Positions 7,401 through 15,513 are shown, counted from the stretch's first letter. The stretch is 64,000 nucleotides of DNA from Ralstonia sp. UBA689 (GCF_002298975.1 NZ_DBMV01000008.1:1-64000); one strand, 5' to 3'. Notes: generated by a model not told the origin, from the letters alone. Program-made: numbers and translations.

Positions 7401-9342
7401 ACAACTCAGCCAGATCCTTCGCGCGCGGTGTATATTCTGCTTCCTTTATTATGATATCGAGACCAAGCTCCACTAGGTCCAAAATCCGAGGGTCTTTGCG
7501 CTTCATGTTGACAACTGATCGCAAGAAGTGAATCTGGCGAGCAGCTGGCATTTTCGAAAGAATATTTATCAACTCTGATGAGTCGAGCTTTTCCGCTATC
7601 AACTCGAATGAATGTGCGATCTGTTGCAGAGCCTCGTCAGATATACGCTGCCTAGCCTTATCCTCAATCTTCGCCTTGTTCTTTATTTTTGCTAATGATG
7701 CGGAAAGAGAAAGCTCAGCGAATGCCGCATCTTTAGCGGCAGCAGTTGCCCCCTTTACCGCGGACTCAATGATCCCAATAGCACTATCCGGATCAAACAT
7801 CAGCACATCAGCGGCGATATTGACCGCTTTATCACCTAGCGCGCTGAAGTCAACCTCATCAATTAAACGATTTATGTATGAGAGCAACTCAGGCTCCAGC
7901 GTCCCATTCCTCTCCGTCAGGCGACGGGCAAAAGCACTTAACAGGCGCAGCCGATCCTCTTTAGTCGCCTCTGTGTTTGCAAGTGCCATTGCAGCATTTG
8001 TTTTTCCGAGTGCGACGAGAGCTTTGACCCTTGAAGATGAACCTTCTGCAGAAGTAGCACTAGAGAATATTGATTTATGAAGTGAAAATTTGAAAACCTC
8101 TTGGGTTCTCTGCAACGCATAAGCACTCTTCGCAGCCATCTCCGCTTGATTCATCAAGGCAGAGAACGACTGAGTAGTTTCCAATAGATCGCCGTAATGC
8201 TCTTTAGAGAGCAACTCGAAAAGAGCCTCTTGTCTATTTAGTGTTTCCAAATATGTCGGCAAAAATCTCAGCGCCGCTTCGCTTTTTGGATGACTCTCAA
8301 AGAACTTAAGCTGACTCTCTAACGCGTTTCGCTTCTGTTGCTCGAGATTCTTGCAGGCGAACTGCCTATGCGTCTCCGAAATGAATTCGACGTGGCCAGC
8401 TGAAGATATACGAAGGAAATGACATTTCTCAATTAGATGCTCGAGGACGCCCAAATCCACTTGACCTATTTCACAAAGATCAGAGAGCGTTTGTGCAACC
8501 TTGGAAAAAGCAACGTTGGCAACTAGTAATCGCTGATCTTCGCTTAAGCTCTTCAGCGAATCAAACTCCAATTTGACGAACTCAAGATATTTAGTTGGAT
8601 CCTTCTCCAATATCTCAGATAGAGGCGTCCCTCCGATCAGAAGACGACGCACAACTGCAAGGCGGCCTGGGCTTCCGCCCTTGCATAATTCGTAAACCCT
8701 CTCGCAGTCTGCCTCACCAATCCCTGTTTCAGCCAGGAATTTTTTGCACTCATCCAAACTAAATTTTAAAAGCCCGTAGTACCTTGATCTGACACTAGCG
8801 TGAACATATTCACCAAGCCCGGACTGAAGGCCAGCGACAATAAATCTACATTTTCGGACACCCGTAGGAAGCAATTCAGAAAACACTTGCCCTATAACTG
8901 ATCGGTCCTCGACTGGGATCTGATGAAGACCGTCCACAACAAAGTAGAGCTCCTTTCCCTTATCTTTCCTAGATAATTTGATGACTAGATCTTGATATTC
9001 ACTACCTGTCAGCCGGTCCTTGCGAAGAGCCTCGCCGTAGACGTACCAATGGAATTGCTCAGCCAGCGAGAGTCGAAGATAATCCAAGCTATACGTCAAT
9101 TTGCTAGCTGGCTTGATAAACAGAGAAAAAGTTTGATCCGGATAAGATCTGCAAAACTGGGCCAATGTGCAAGTCGCCCCATCTCCAGGCTCACCCTCAA
9201 TGAATAAAACCGGTGCGTCCGCGTTGAGGACCTCCACAATCGACCTAAGCAGATGTGGTCTCTCAATTAGGGGCGAAGGAGTTTCCGGGAAATCCGCTAC
9301 AAAATTCCAGTTTTCGACAATATCTACCTTGCTTTCTGTCAT
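4435..9342 (-). CDS. Giant STAND-like NTPase with long helical array and C-terminal phospholipase-D-like domain; candidate defence protein
   Basis: A 1635-residue protein. I chose the start at 9342 (MTESKVDIVE) because GGGGGTGA precedes it; an ATG 12 codons upstream lacks this. Residues ~25-60 hold a beta strand and P-loop, LFIEGEPGDGATCTLAQF, in which the Walker A lysine is replaced by Ala. Walker B is ELYFVVDGLHQI (~131-142) and a sensor-like strand is CRFIVAGLQSG (~166-176). A lid segment (GGSPGRLAVVRRLL) and a winged-helix-like region ending EFISETHRQFA complete a STAND/NACHT-type module by about residue 345. Next come roughly 1100 residues of repetitive amphipathic helices (TPR/HEAT-like). 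The C terminus (~1487-1635) reads EEEIVYCDPYF then VIHDRWLL and GTSFNSLG, a PLD-like HDR pattern. There is no signal peptide or membrane segment. The DNA is visibly AT-richer than its neighbours, suggesting transfer. NTPase switch, helical sensor and nuclease-like effector suggest phage defence; this is inference. Confidence 0.8.
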   Translation of the reverse strand: MTESKVDIVENWNFVADFPETPSPLIERPHLLRSIVEVLNADAPVLFIEGEPGDGATCTLAQFCRSYPDQTFSLFIKPASKLTYSLDYLRLSLAEQFHWYVYGEALRKDRLTGSEYQDLVIKLSRKDKGKELYFVVDGLHQIPVEDRSVIGQVFSELLPTGVRKCRFIVAGLQSGLGEYVHASVRSRYYGLLKFSLDECKKFLAETGIGEADCERVYELCKGGSPGRLAVVRRLLIGGTPLSEILEKDPTKYLEFVKLEFDSLKSLSEDQRLLVANVAFSKVAQTLSDLCEIGQVDLGVLEHLIEKCHFLRISSAGHVEFISETHRQFACKNLEQQKRNALESQLKFFESHPKSEAALRFLPTYLETLNRQEALFELLSKEHYGDLLETTQSFSALMNQAEMAAKSAYALQRTQEVFKFSLHKSIFSSATSAEGSSSRVKALVALGKTNAAMALANTEATKEDRLRLLSAFARRLTERNGTLEPELLSYINRLIDEVDFSALGDKAVNIAADVLMFDPDSAIGIIESAVKGATAAAKDAAFAELSLSASLAKIKNKAKIEDKARQRISDEALQQIAHSFELIAEKLDSSELINILSKMPAARQIHFLRSVVNMKRKDPRILDLVELGLDIIIKEAEYTPRAKDLAELCSPLLFPIKDHGRLKTLVTRIQSQLGLVGKAAQSRDMTMLQMRLAAGEYQYDRAAARDRIREACYAAMDIKAPETQMECLAVMLGILAKIDRDGELENADGFRAVIRCELNQLLDHVLRDTADHIGTVLPLLKVLAADDCQNALVLAKRLNVESRRDVAYQTVAEIFVTQPYSHKLHSAIETALSSISSEDSRSRATESLLSYLDANPEKSGWVAHLDSFRRYLQRGYQLNRWDCWMFKSSSAAGCEYDKGLFVERTKEALQRIASGLEEAKLNFRAAEALADVDVELAEKYYADGLRVSAETPFASESKAQLFELCLSLVGRSMASLARVRTLDDDKLSRHDALVERLPGILRKVRVLNEFAERLWCVDRDDLTKKVVTEQLRPLLEQARSAHPAVGRAAVLIAFPSICSAHQRLALDLLKELPDADADAALHNAAMLKMRHLAGQEPDNNGRFDQTKLRPEDVYDVIDLLENMRTDSIIFTVMNNLVESVNDKSNRTKFTATQKADWSARLASIAASKMPDKKNIQHEGYRIVSTALAYSLRDVQWSSWESLIKQAENVPNAADRGYIYLMLGAALPSKYSGNHRKQLLDRSIEEINKIPSPVDRLSHLQDYAEKLHASDAVAAAKECLKIAMKLSLGLENQARIANHRRELIDIADQIDPGFADELIELVDDDPARAQLKSDAKKAVALAKAKRSMANAKQLKDAASCDIDLLPTAAWKNLAALEAGRLEVKPIDVMTQYVTMAASGTLYQAYPVLSWHITNMERKYVQINDVKSQLEPLCEALLLSTELTEAILRRVAGRGADVREEVNDEGFLVRRRERAAALQFIENWLQTNAEEEIVYCDPYFSTKDISFLRLCLANAPECRIKIIASKPQLIKQNELSEEPFLREWRAQSDQSPPETEIIAPAYVENPEKHVIHDRWLLTKGAGLRIGTSFNSLGDGKLSEISEIDPGRVSDIAAQLDQYISRQRVVDAARIQYSTFTLY

Positions 9343-9562
9343 AGCATCACCCCCAAACGATTTCTTAATCCACAACAATCAAATATTTATCTTTACAATC
9401 AGCGATTTTGCTTTAATTACTGATAAAATCATTTTCGGCAATCAAGATGCAGAATTTCTTCTAAATTTTTTTCAACACCCACTTAGGAATATCAATTTTT
9501 CCGATTTGAGGCGCTACCGCATATTCAACGCCGTCGATTGCGCGCGATGATTACCGTCGCCC
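9343..9562 (-). promoter_or_regulatory. AT-rich leader/promoter region of the large NTPase gene
   Basis: This 220-bp gap is among the most AT-rich stretches in the window and separates two minus-strand genes of very different base composition. Several -10-like AT hexamers exist, so I do not name one. The gap suggests the NTPase gene has its own promoter rather than depending only on read-through from the helicase gene. Confidence 0.4.
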
Positions 9563-11404
9563 TCATGCCACCAACCTCCCACAAGCCTCCCCCACCCTGA
9601 CTGCAAACTCGGAATCCCGATCCGCCGTCATCACCAGCTCATTCATCGCCCGCGTCATCCCCACATACAGCACGCGCGCCTGTTCATTGGCGTCGTGGCT
9701 ATCAAGCGGCAATCGCCCCAGGCCGGGAATCGCCACCACCGGAAACTCCAGCCCCTTGCTGCCGTGTAGCGTGAGCACATTCACGCTGTCGTTGTCGTGC
9801 TTGCTCAAGCCAGCGCTGGCGGGAACCTTGGCCGCCGCCAGATGGCGGACCACTTCTTCCCTCTGCGCCTTGAGGTAAGTGAGCACCGCCATATCGCGCC
9901 ACGGCGTGCCGGCTTCGTTGGCCGCGCGCAGGCGGTCGGCCACGTAATCCAGTTCGGCCTTGAAGGTGGGCAGGCGAACAAACTCCGGCGCCTTGCCATG
10001 CCGCCCCGCCGTTTGCGGCGGGATGAGCGGCGCGCCGTCTTCTTCCGCCTCTTCGGCGGTCAGCAGGTCGTTGGCAAACGCATAGGCCACGGCCAGCACT
10101 TCGGCGCTGTTGCGGTAGTTGAGCTTGAGGATGGTGGTGCGCCCGCGCGCCTGAATGCCGACGCTGGAAAAACTGAACTTGAGCTTGCGAGACTTCTGAT
10201 AGATGTCTTGCGCGCTGTCGTACATGACGAGCACGGAGTTGGTTTCCGGGTCCACCATCTGCACGACGAGCCGCAGCCATGCGGGGTCGAAGTCGTGGCC
10301 TTCATCGATCAATAGCGCGCTGTATTGCCCGGCTGGCACTTGGCCCCGGTTCACGCCGTCGATCACGTTTTGCGCCAGCGCTGCAAAGTCTTCATCGCGC
10401 CACAGGGCTGCAGGCTTGTCGAGTTGGTAGGTCGTTGCCATGTCCGAGCACCAACTATGGAAGGTGCGCACATGCACCTTTTGCGACAGCCCTTTGTGCT
10501 CCATCCACCCGGTCAGCTTTTGCGCGAGCGCACGGTTAAAGCACAGCACAAGCACGGGCTTGGCGGACGCTTGCGCGAGGTATTCGGCGCGGTAGCCGAG
10601 GATCATCGTCTTGCCGGAGCCGGCCACGCCGTGGATGACGCGGTGCCCATCACCCAGGCTGCGGGCAAGTTGCTCCTGCTGCAAATCCATGACGCGGATG
10701 AGATCGGGAATGGCGGGCCGGGCGCCTTGCTCGGCCGGTTCGTCATCCGCCTCGAACAGGCTGCCTTGCCGGCTAACGATGCGCACATCGGGAAAGAGGT
10801 GCCAGCGGATGCGGTCGATCTGCGGCAGTTCAAGCAGGCAGCGGAAGGGCTGGGTGAACATGTCCCACAGCCGTTGCTGAAAGGCTTCAGCGTCGGCCGA
10901 TTCGGTCATCTCGTCTTTGCAGATGACGAGGCGGCCGGGCATGACGTCTTGCATGCCGGAGGTTTCAAACTCCTGGCGCGAGATATTGGGCAGCACCAGC
11001 CCGTGGCCGTACGGCATGCACAGCTTGCCGGCGTATTTGCTAGTGGCGGGCTCGACCAGCAGCGGATCGCGCTTGAGCATGTCGACAGTGGTCGTAATGA
11101 AATCCCGCGATTTGAGCAGCGGGTTCACATCCTTCTTGAGCTGCCCCTCAAATTCCACGTCCACCAGTTGCGGGTCGAGCCGAATAATGCTGCTGATTTT
11201 CCAGTCCTTGACCTCCAGCGCCAGCAAACCCCGGCGCGGGTTCAAGATCAGGAAATCCGGCCGCCTGCGCATAATGCCGACCGTCACGTCGTACCAGCAC
11301 AGATAATCGTCCTCAAGAAACGCTTCGAGCCGACGGGCAAAGCGTTTCTCGCCCGAGGTCATGCGCCCCAGGCAGCTATTCAGGCTGGGGATGAGTGTTG
11401 CCAT
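9563..11404 (-). CDS. NERD-domain nuclease / UvrD-Rep-like superfamily 1 helicase
   Basis: A 613-residue fusion. The N-terminal ~200 residues resemble the NERD nuclease-related domain, with PDFLILNPRRGLLALEVKDWK giving the D...E-x-K nuclease-like signature. Residues ~240-613 are a superfamily 1A helicase: Walker A HGVAGSGKTMIL, motif II LLIDEGHDFD, motif III YDSAQDIYQ, motif IV LNYRN, motif V LTLHGSKGLEFPVV and motif VI RVLYVGMTRA. All key helicase residues are present, so it should be an active ATP-dependent translocase. The length is normal for NERD-helicases. A purine-rich AGGGGCGGT precedes the ATG at 11404. Base composition is GC-rich like the chromosome, unlike the large NTPase gene 220 bp downstream on the same strand. 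Nucleic-acid processing is certain in outline; a defence role is inferred from NERD-helicases elsewhere and from the neighbour. Confidence 0.88.
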   Translation of the reverse strand: MATLIPSLNSCLGRMTSGEKRFARRLEAFLEDDYLCWYDVTVGIMRRRPDFLILNPRRGLLALEVKDWKISSIIRLDPQLVDVEFEGQLKKDVNPLLKSRDFITTTVDMLKRDPLLVEPATSKYAGKLCMPYGHGLVLPNISRQEFETSGMQDVMPGRLVICKDEMTESADAEAFQQRLWDMFTQPFRCLLELPQIDRIRWHLFPDVRIVSRQGSLFEADDEPAEQGARPAIPDLIRVMDLQQEQLARSLGDGHRVIHGVAGSGKTMILGYRAEYLAQASAKPVLVLCFNRALAQKLTGWMEHKGLSQKVHVRTFHSWCSDMATTYQLDKPAALWRDEDFAALAQNVIDGVNRGQVPAGQYSALLIDEGHDFDPAWLRLVVQMVDPETNSVLVMYDSAQDIYQKSRKLKFSFSSVGIQARGRTTILKLNYRNSAEVLAVAYAFANDLLTAEEAEEDGAPLIPPQTAGRHGKAPEFVRLPTFKAELDYVADRLRAANEAGTPWRDMAVLTYLKAQREEVVRHLAAAKVPASAGLSKHDNDSVNVLTLHGSKGLEFPVVAIPGLGRLPLDSHDANEQARVLYVGMTRAMNELVMTADRDSEFAVRVGEACGRLVA

Positions 11405-11740
11405 ACCGCCCCTTAAACATTTTGGATTAGGCGCTTTCTCCGATAATCCGACTCAAATTGCGGCGCCCGTTTTTTATAGCAAAACAGCATAGGCGATTGA
11501 CCCGGATTGCGCTGCCCCCGTTGGTGGGGTTTTTTTGAGATTGACTGATCTGCGGTTGATAAAGATCGAAGCCGGGCGCCAGATTTATATTTAGCGCATA
11601 TCTGAATTAAAAATACGGAATTACAGAATTCACCTTTTGGGGAGGCAGCCGGGCGCACCTCTTCCTAAGATCGCGTGCAATTTCCGTCGGCCGCCATCAG
11701 CGGCCGGCGGTGGCGCTTACTGTCTCCCCAAGAGGAAGTC
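11405..11740. other. Intergenic region upstream of the helicase and of the permease cluster
   Basis: It should hold divergent promoters for the helicase (minus) and the permease (plus). A weak terminator-like element on the plus strand (CCCC-GTTGGT-GGGG then seven T, 11516-11536) is visible but has no obvious upstream plus-strand gene to terminate. A TATAAA-like box in the minus orientation near 11470-11480 could serve the helicase, without a clear -35. No gene recognised. Confidence 0.35.
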
Positions 11741-11917
11741 ATGACGCAGTTGTCCCTGCACGGGCTGGTGTCTGCCGCCCACTCCATCCACGCGCCCCCA
11801 CGCTCTGCGCAAGCTGATAGCGCAATTCACGAGCAGGCATGTCTTTGCACGAGTTACCTCACCGGAAACCAGTCCGCCGTGAACTGCTGGGTCAAACGCG
11901 GTTACGGTCATGACTGA
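11741..11917 (+). CDS. Possible 58-residue leader protein coupled to the permease gene
   Basis: An ATG at 11741 follows a good Shine-Dalgarno (AGAGGAAG). The frame runs 58 codons to TGA 11915-11917, overlapping the permease start at 11910 by 8 bases, an arrangement typical of translational coupling. The product has no recognised domain and no hydrophobic signal; it holds three cysteines (ACLCTSY and VNCW). It could be a real small protein, a regulatory upstream frame for the permease, or chance. Evidence is only the ribosome site and the overlap. Confidence 0.4.
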   Translation: MTQLSLHGLVSAAHSIHAPPRSAQADSAIHEQACLCTSYLTGNQSAVNCWVKRGYGHD

Positions 11918-13166
11918 ACGGACATTGGGGCCATGGAATGTGGCGATCCTGCTGATTTCCGCCAGCTACGGCATCGGCTTTGTGTTTGGTACAGGTGAAC
12001 TGGCGCGAACGATTGGCATGGCGTCGAGCCTCTATGCGGCGGCCACCGGCATCGGCATGGTGTTTCTTGCTGCGGTGGCGGGCACGTTCTGGCGGCTGGG
12101 TGCGCCGGTATGGGGCCTTTTCCGAGAAAAGCATCGTGCGCTGGAAGCGGGCGTGGCGTTGTTGTCGTCGGTGTGGCTACTGGGGATTTTTTCCGTACAA
12201 CTGCAAGGTGCAGCGGCGGTGCTGGGCCTGAACTTTGGCCTTGCGCCGGCATGGCAGCACACGATTGCCGGTGCGCTGGTGTGGCTGCTGGGCCGGCTGC
12301 GCCCCGGCCGGATGGGCGCCGTTTTCACGGTGTTCCTTGCCGCCGCATCGGCATCTCTTGTGGTGGTGATCGTCTTGAACGGCGGCATTGGGTTGTATGC
12401 CCGCTCGTGGGCCATGGTGGCGACAGATGCAGCACGTTATCTGTCGCCAACGGATATCGGCGTCACCGTGGTGAGCACGATTGCGCTGGTGATACTGGGG
12501 GCGGACTACCAGCAGTTCGTCATCCTTGCGCGCTCACGGCAAGCTGCGGTGATGGGGTGTGTGCTGGCGGGAGTGGCCGTCATGCTGATCAGCACGCTGC
12601 CGTCCACAGCGGTATTGGCGGCCATGCAGTCTGGTCATCTGGCACCGGCCTTGGCTGCTAAGGAGACGATTCCATTTCTGGTGGTAGAGCCCTTCGGGGG
12701 CCGCCATGGCGCTATTGGCCAGGGCATTCTGTGCGTGCTGTTGCTGGCGGCGCTCGGCTCCGGCGCCGCCGTTGCCATGGCGGCGGCGCACGCCACACGG
12801 CAAGCGCTGTCGTGGAAGCGCGTGCCGGACAGCGTTGTTTCATTGGCAGTGGTGCTCGGCGGCATTGCCATTGCGCAGATCGGCACAAGCATGGTCGGGC
12901 TGATCGTGTCCATCAACACGCTGTTCCTCACAACGGTGGCGGTGCCTCTGGCTGCCACGCTCGTTGGTTACGGCAGCGGACGCGGTTGCGCATGGGCCAT
13001 GGCTGCAGGCTTCACCAGCGCACTGGCGGCGCTCTGCCTGCAACCGCTGCTGGGCTGGCATGCGGGGGCGTGGCTCAGCGCAGCCGCAGGCATCGCGTGT
13101 GGGGGCATGGTGCTGGCAGGTGTCACGCTGTACGAGTCGCGGCGCGCAATTACGTCGATTGCCTGA
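11910..13166 (+). CDS. Polytopic membrane transporter (APC/SSS-like permease)
   Basis: A 418-residue, strongly hydrophobic protein with about eleven to twelve membrane segments spread over its length. The first helix, AILLISASYGIGFVFGTGEL, has the small-residue GxGxxxGTGE pattern seen where the first unwound helix of LeuT-fold carriers binds substrate. A soluble N-terminal domain is absent. I do not recognise the substrate; an amino-acid/polyamine or sodium:solute symporter-like role is inferred from topology alone. The start at 11910 overlaps the end of a short upstream frame. The gene is followed 78 bp later by a truncated metallophosphoesterase gene in the same direction. Confidence 0.75.
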   Translation: MTERTLGPWNVAILLISASYGIGFVFGTGELARTIGMASSLYAAATGIGMVFLAAVAGTFWRLGAPVWGLFREKHRALEAGVALLSSVWLLGIFSVQLQGAAAVLGLNFGLAPAWQHTIAGALVWLLGRLRPGRMGAVFTVFLAAASASLVVVIVLNGGIGLYARSWAMVATDAARYLSPTDIGVTVVSTIALVILGADYQQFVILARSRQAAVMGCVLAGVAVMLISTLPSTAVLAAMQSGHLAPALAAKETIPFLVVEPFGGRHGAIGQGILCVLLLAALGSGAAVAMAAAHATRQALSWKRVPDSVVSLAVVLGGIAIAQIGTSMVGLIVSINTLFLTTVAVPLAATLVGYGSGRGCAWAMAAGFTSALAALCLQPLLGWHAGAWLSAAAGIACGGMVLAGVTLYESRRAITSIA

Positions 13167-13244
13167 CCCCTGAAGCATGGGCAATACCCCAGCGCAGGGC
13201 GACACGGTACGATTGCCGGCTGATCGCCCATCCAAATCCACAAG

Positions 13245-13838
13245 ATGCGAATCGCCGCCCTCTCCGATATTCACGGCAACTTGGCCGCGCTCAATGCGGT
13301 GCTGGAAGACATCCGCAGCCAAGGCGTCGATTTGATCGTGAACCTTGGCGATATTGCCTCCGGCCCGCTGCAACCCAGCGAGACCGTCGACCAGTTAATG
13401 GCACTTAACCTGCCAACCATTCGCGGCAATCACGAAAGGCAGCTTCTGGAAGAGGATCGATCGCGCATGGGGCTGTCGGATCAATACGCATTTGATGAGT
13501 TGCGGCCAGACCAGCTTGCGTGGTTTGCGAGCCTGCCGGCACGCCGTTACGTTGAAGACGATGTGCTGCTCGTGCATGGGTCTGCAGAGAGCGACCTGAC
13601 CTACTTTATGGAAACGCTCTGGGAAGAGGGATGCCGCGCGGCCACACATGATGAAGGCCTCTCGCGTCACGCGAGTAGCAGCGCGGCTGCGTACTGTCAG
13701 ATGTTATTGCTTCTTTCGGAACGCAGTCGCGAGGCTGGCCAGGAGCAGCAGGGCTGCATCAACCGGGTCAAATGCGCCCCCTCCTCCCCCGCTGCCAGCA
13801 ACACTTTTAGCGGTATCCACCGCGGCATTGCTTGGTAG
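13245..13838 (+). pseudogene. Truncated calcineurin-like metallophosphoesterase
   Basis: The N-terminal half is a clear YfcE/MPE-type metallophosphoesterase: DxH motif LSDIHGN, NLGDIASGP, and the GNHE motif RGNHERQ, followed by the metal-binding VLLVHGSA. After about residue 135 (EEGCRAATHDE) family similarity stops and the frame continues as unrelated sequence that is antisense to the 3' end of the convergent protease gene (stop at 13704). The C-terminal GHTH metal-ligand motif and about 100 residues normally present are missing. The enzyme is therefore probably inactive. The simplest reading is that the arrival of the protease segment, or a deletion, cut the gene. Confidence 0.8.
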
Positions 13839-15311
13839 TGCAGCTTGCGCTTGTGCCACTGCCCCTGCCATATCGAGTAACCCCGCACCGCATTGCCCGG
13901 CATAGGCGGCACAATAGCTGCCCGCCGGATGGGGGCGTGCCGACTGCTTCAAGGCGCTCACGATTTGCGCGTTCGACAGCCTTGGTTGTATCGAGAGCAT
14001 CAGCGCAACCGTGCCAGCCACCTCGGGCGCTGCGAAGCTGGTACCTGCTCCGGTGGAATCCATGGGCATGCCAGGGCCCATTTGCCCTGCGTTGGATTCC
14101 GTCAAGATGACGGAAGGCGAGCCGGTGCAATTGCCACGGCTGTCCGCCTTGGATTTCGGGCACCCGCCACCCGGCGCGCTCAATGCCACCTGCGGCCCCA
14201 CATTGGCGTAGCTCGCGATCTCGCCGCTGTCGGTGTGGGCGGTGACGGCGATAACGCCGTTGCAGTTTGCAGGCGCTTGGACCTGGCCGGCTTGATTGCC
14301 CGCTGCCGCCACCACAGTGACCCCTGCCGCCGTCAATTGGTCGACGGCATCCTGCTCCGCTGCCGTACAGTTTCCGTCGGCGCCCACGCTCATATTGATG
14401 ACTCGCGCCGGGTTGGCATTGGCCGGCACCCCCGGCACCGAAAACCCGCCCGCCCAGAGCATCCCGTCCACCACGTCAGACATCAGGCCTCCGCATTTGC
14501 CCACGGCACGCACTGGCACGATCTGCGTGTTCCAGCTCACACCGGCCATGCCTAGACCATTGTTGGTGTCGGCGGCCAGCACGCTCATGACCTGGGTGCC
14601 GTGCCAGCTACTGGGCCTGGCGGTGCAGTCGCCGCCAAGCGACGCGGCTTCCGTGCTGGTCACGCCGTCACCAAGGTCGTGCGCATCCGCGTCGCGGCCA
14701 TCGCCGTCACCGGAGCGCATGGGATCAGAGATGAAGTTATAGCCCGGGAGGATCTTCCTCGATAAGTCCGGATGGTCGGTATAGCCCGTATCCACCACCG
14801 CGACCACGACGCTGGCGGCGCCCTTGGAGACGTCCCATGCTGCGGGCGCATTCGCCCCACCCGACACATACTGCGAGCCCTGCAAGTTGTTCTGATTGGG
14901 AAAACGGGGGTCGTTGGGCGTGGCCAGCAGCGTCATCTGCTGGTCCGGTACGGCATAGGCCACGCACCCGTCCAGCGCGACGCTGGCAGCAACAGCTAAG
15001 ATGGCATCCGCTTCAACCAGGCCTGTCTGCAGCAATTGCAACCCACCCGACATCACACGCTTGAGCTGAAGGCTGGCGCCAAGACTCTGGACCAACTGAA
15101 TCGTGCTGCTGGCCAGGTTGCAGGTTAATGACGATGTTTGCGTGCCTGCACCACTGCGCCACTTGATGATCAGATCGCCTGTGTATTGGGTCGCTGCGGC
15201 TGCAGGCGTGACGTGGAGCAGCAGTCCGGCAATGACACAGAAGCACAGCCGAAACGTATGGCGCGCGCGCGCAATGACGGCCGACTGGAGGATTGGTCTG
15301 ATGAATTGCAT
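13704..15311 (-). CDS. Secreted subtilisin-like serine protease (S8 family) with Gly-rich/hydrophobic/basic C-terminal tail
   Basis: A 535-residue exported protease. The start at 15311 follows AGGAGGGG, an excellent ribosome site, and is followed by a signal peptide ending near VTPAAAATQY. The catalytic triad is intact: Asp in VVAVVDTGYTDHPDL (~174), His in SSWHGTQVMSVLAAD (~235) and Ser in GTSFAAPEVAGTVALM (~427). Residues ~30-120 look like an inhibitor-type propeptide. The C terminus is unusual: a glycine run (GSGGGGGAFDP), a hydrophobic segment (AALLLLASLATAF) and a basic end RKKQ. This tripartite layout resembles GlyGly-CTERM-type surface sorting signals processed by rhombosortase. No sorting protease gene is in the window. 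The gene converges on the truncated phosphoesterase. Confidence 0.9.
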   Translation of the reverse strand: MQFIRPILQSAVIARARHTFRLCFCVIAGLLLHVTPAAAATQYTGDLIIKWRSGAGTQTSSLTCNLASSTIQLVQSLGASLQLKRVMSGGLQLLQTGLVEADAILAVAASVALDGCVAYAVPDQQMTLLATPNDPRFPNQNNLQGSQYVSGGANAPAAWDVSKGAASVVVAVVDTGYTDHPDLSRKILPGYNFISDPMRSGDGDGRDADAHDLGDGVTSTEAASLGGDCTARPSSWHGTQVMSVLAADTNNGLGMAGVSWNTQIVPVRAVGKCGGLMSDVVDGMLWAGGFSVPGVPANANPARVINMSVGADGNCTAAEQDAVDQLTAAGVTVVAAAGNQAGQVQAPANCNGVIAVTAHTDSGEIASYANVGPQVALSAPGGGCPKSKADSRGNCTGSPSVILTESNAGQMGPGMPMDSTGAGTSFAAPEVAGTVALMLSIQPRLSNAQIVSALKQSARPHPAGSYCAAYAGQCGAGLLDMAGAVAQAQAALPSNAAVDTAKSVAGSGGGGGAFDPVDAALLLLASLATAFRKKQ

Positions 15312-15496
15312 AGCCCCTCCTAACCGAGGCAACTCCCCATCTCATTCGCTTTGTCGCGATCCCGAAGCACGTCGGTATGACTGCGACAGGTTTGACAAAA
15401 CCATGCCGCTCGCCACGACCTTGCCCGGCGCATCCGTGCATTGATTCAGCCTATCTGAGATCACCGCCACTGAATGCAAACGATCCTGAAGCGAAA

Positions 15497-15513
15497 CCCC
15501 TCCGGCCGAGGGG
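15497..15513 (+). terminator. Terminator-like hairpin
   Basis: CCCCTC (15497-15502) pairs with GAGGGG (15508-15513) around CGGCC, preceded by AAA and followed by CTTT. The T-run is short. It sits in non-coding DNA with no clear upstream plus-strand gene, so its role is uncertain. Confidence 0.4.

Noticed and set aside
4435..9342. Calling the large NTPase a known Avs family member
   Set aside because: The C-terminal placement of the effector-like domain and the lack of a recognised N-terminal effector do not fit the Avs types I know.
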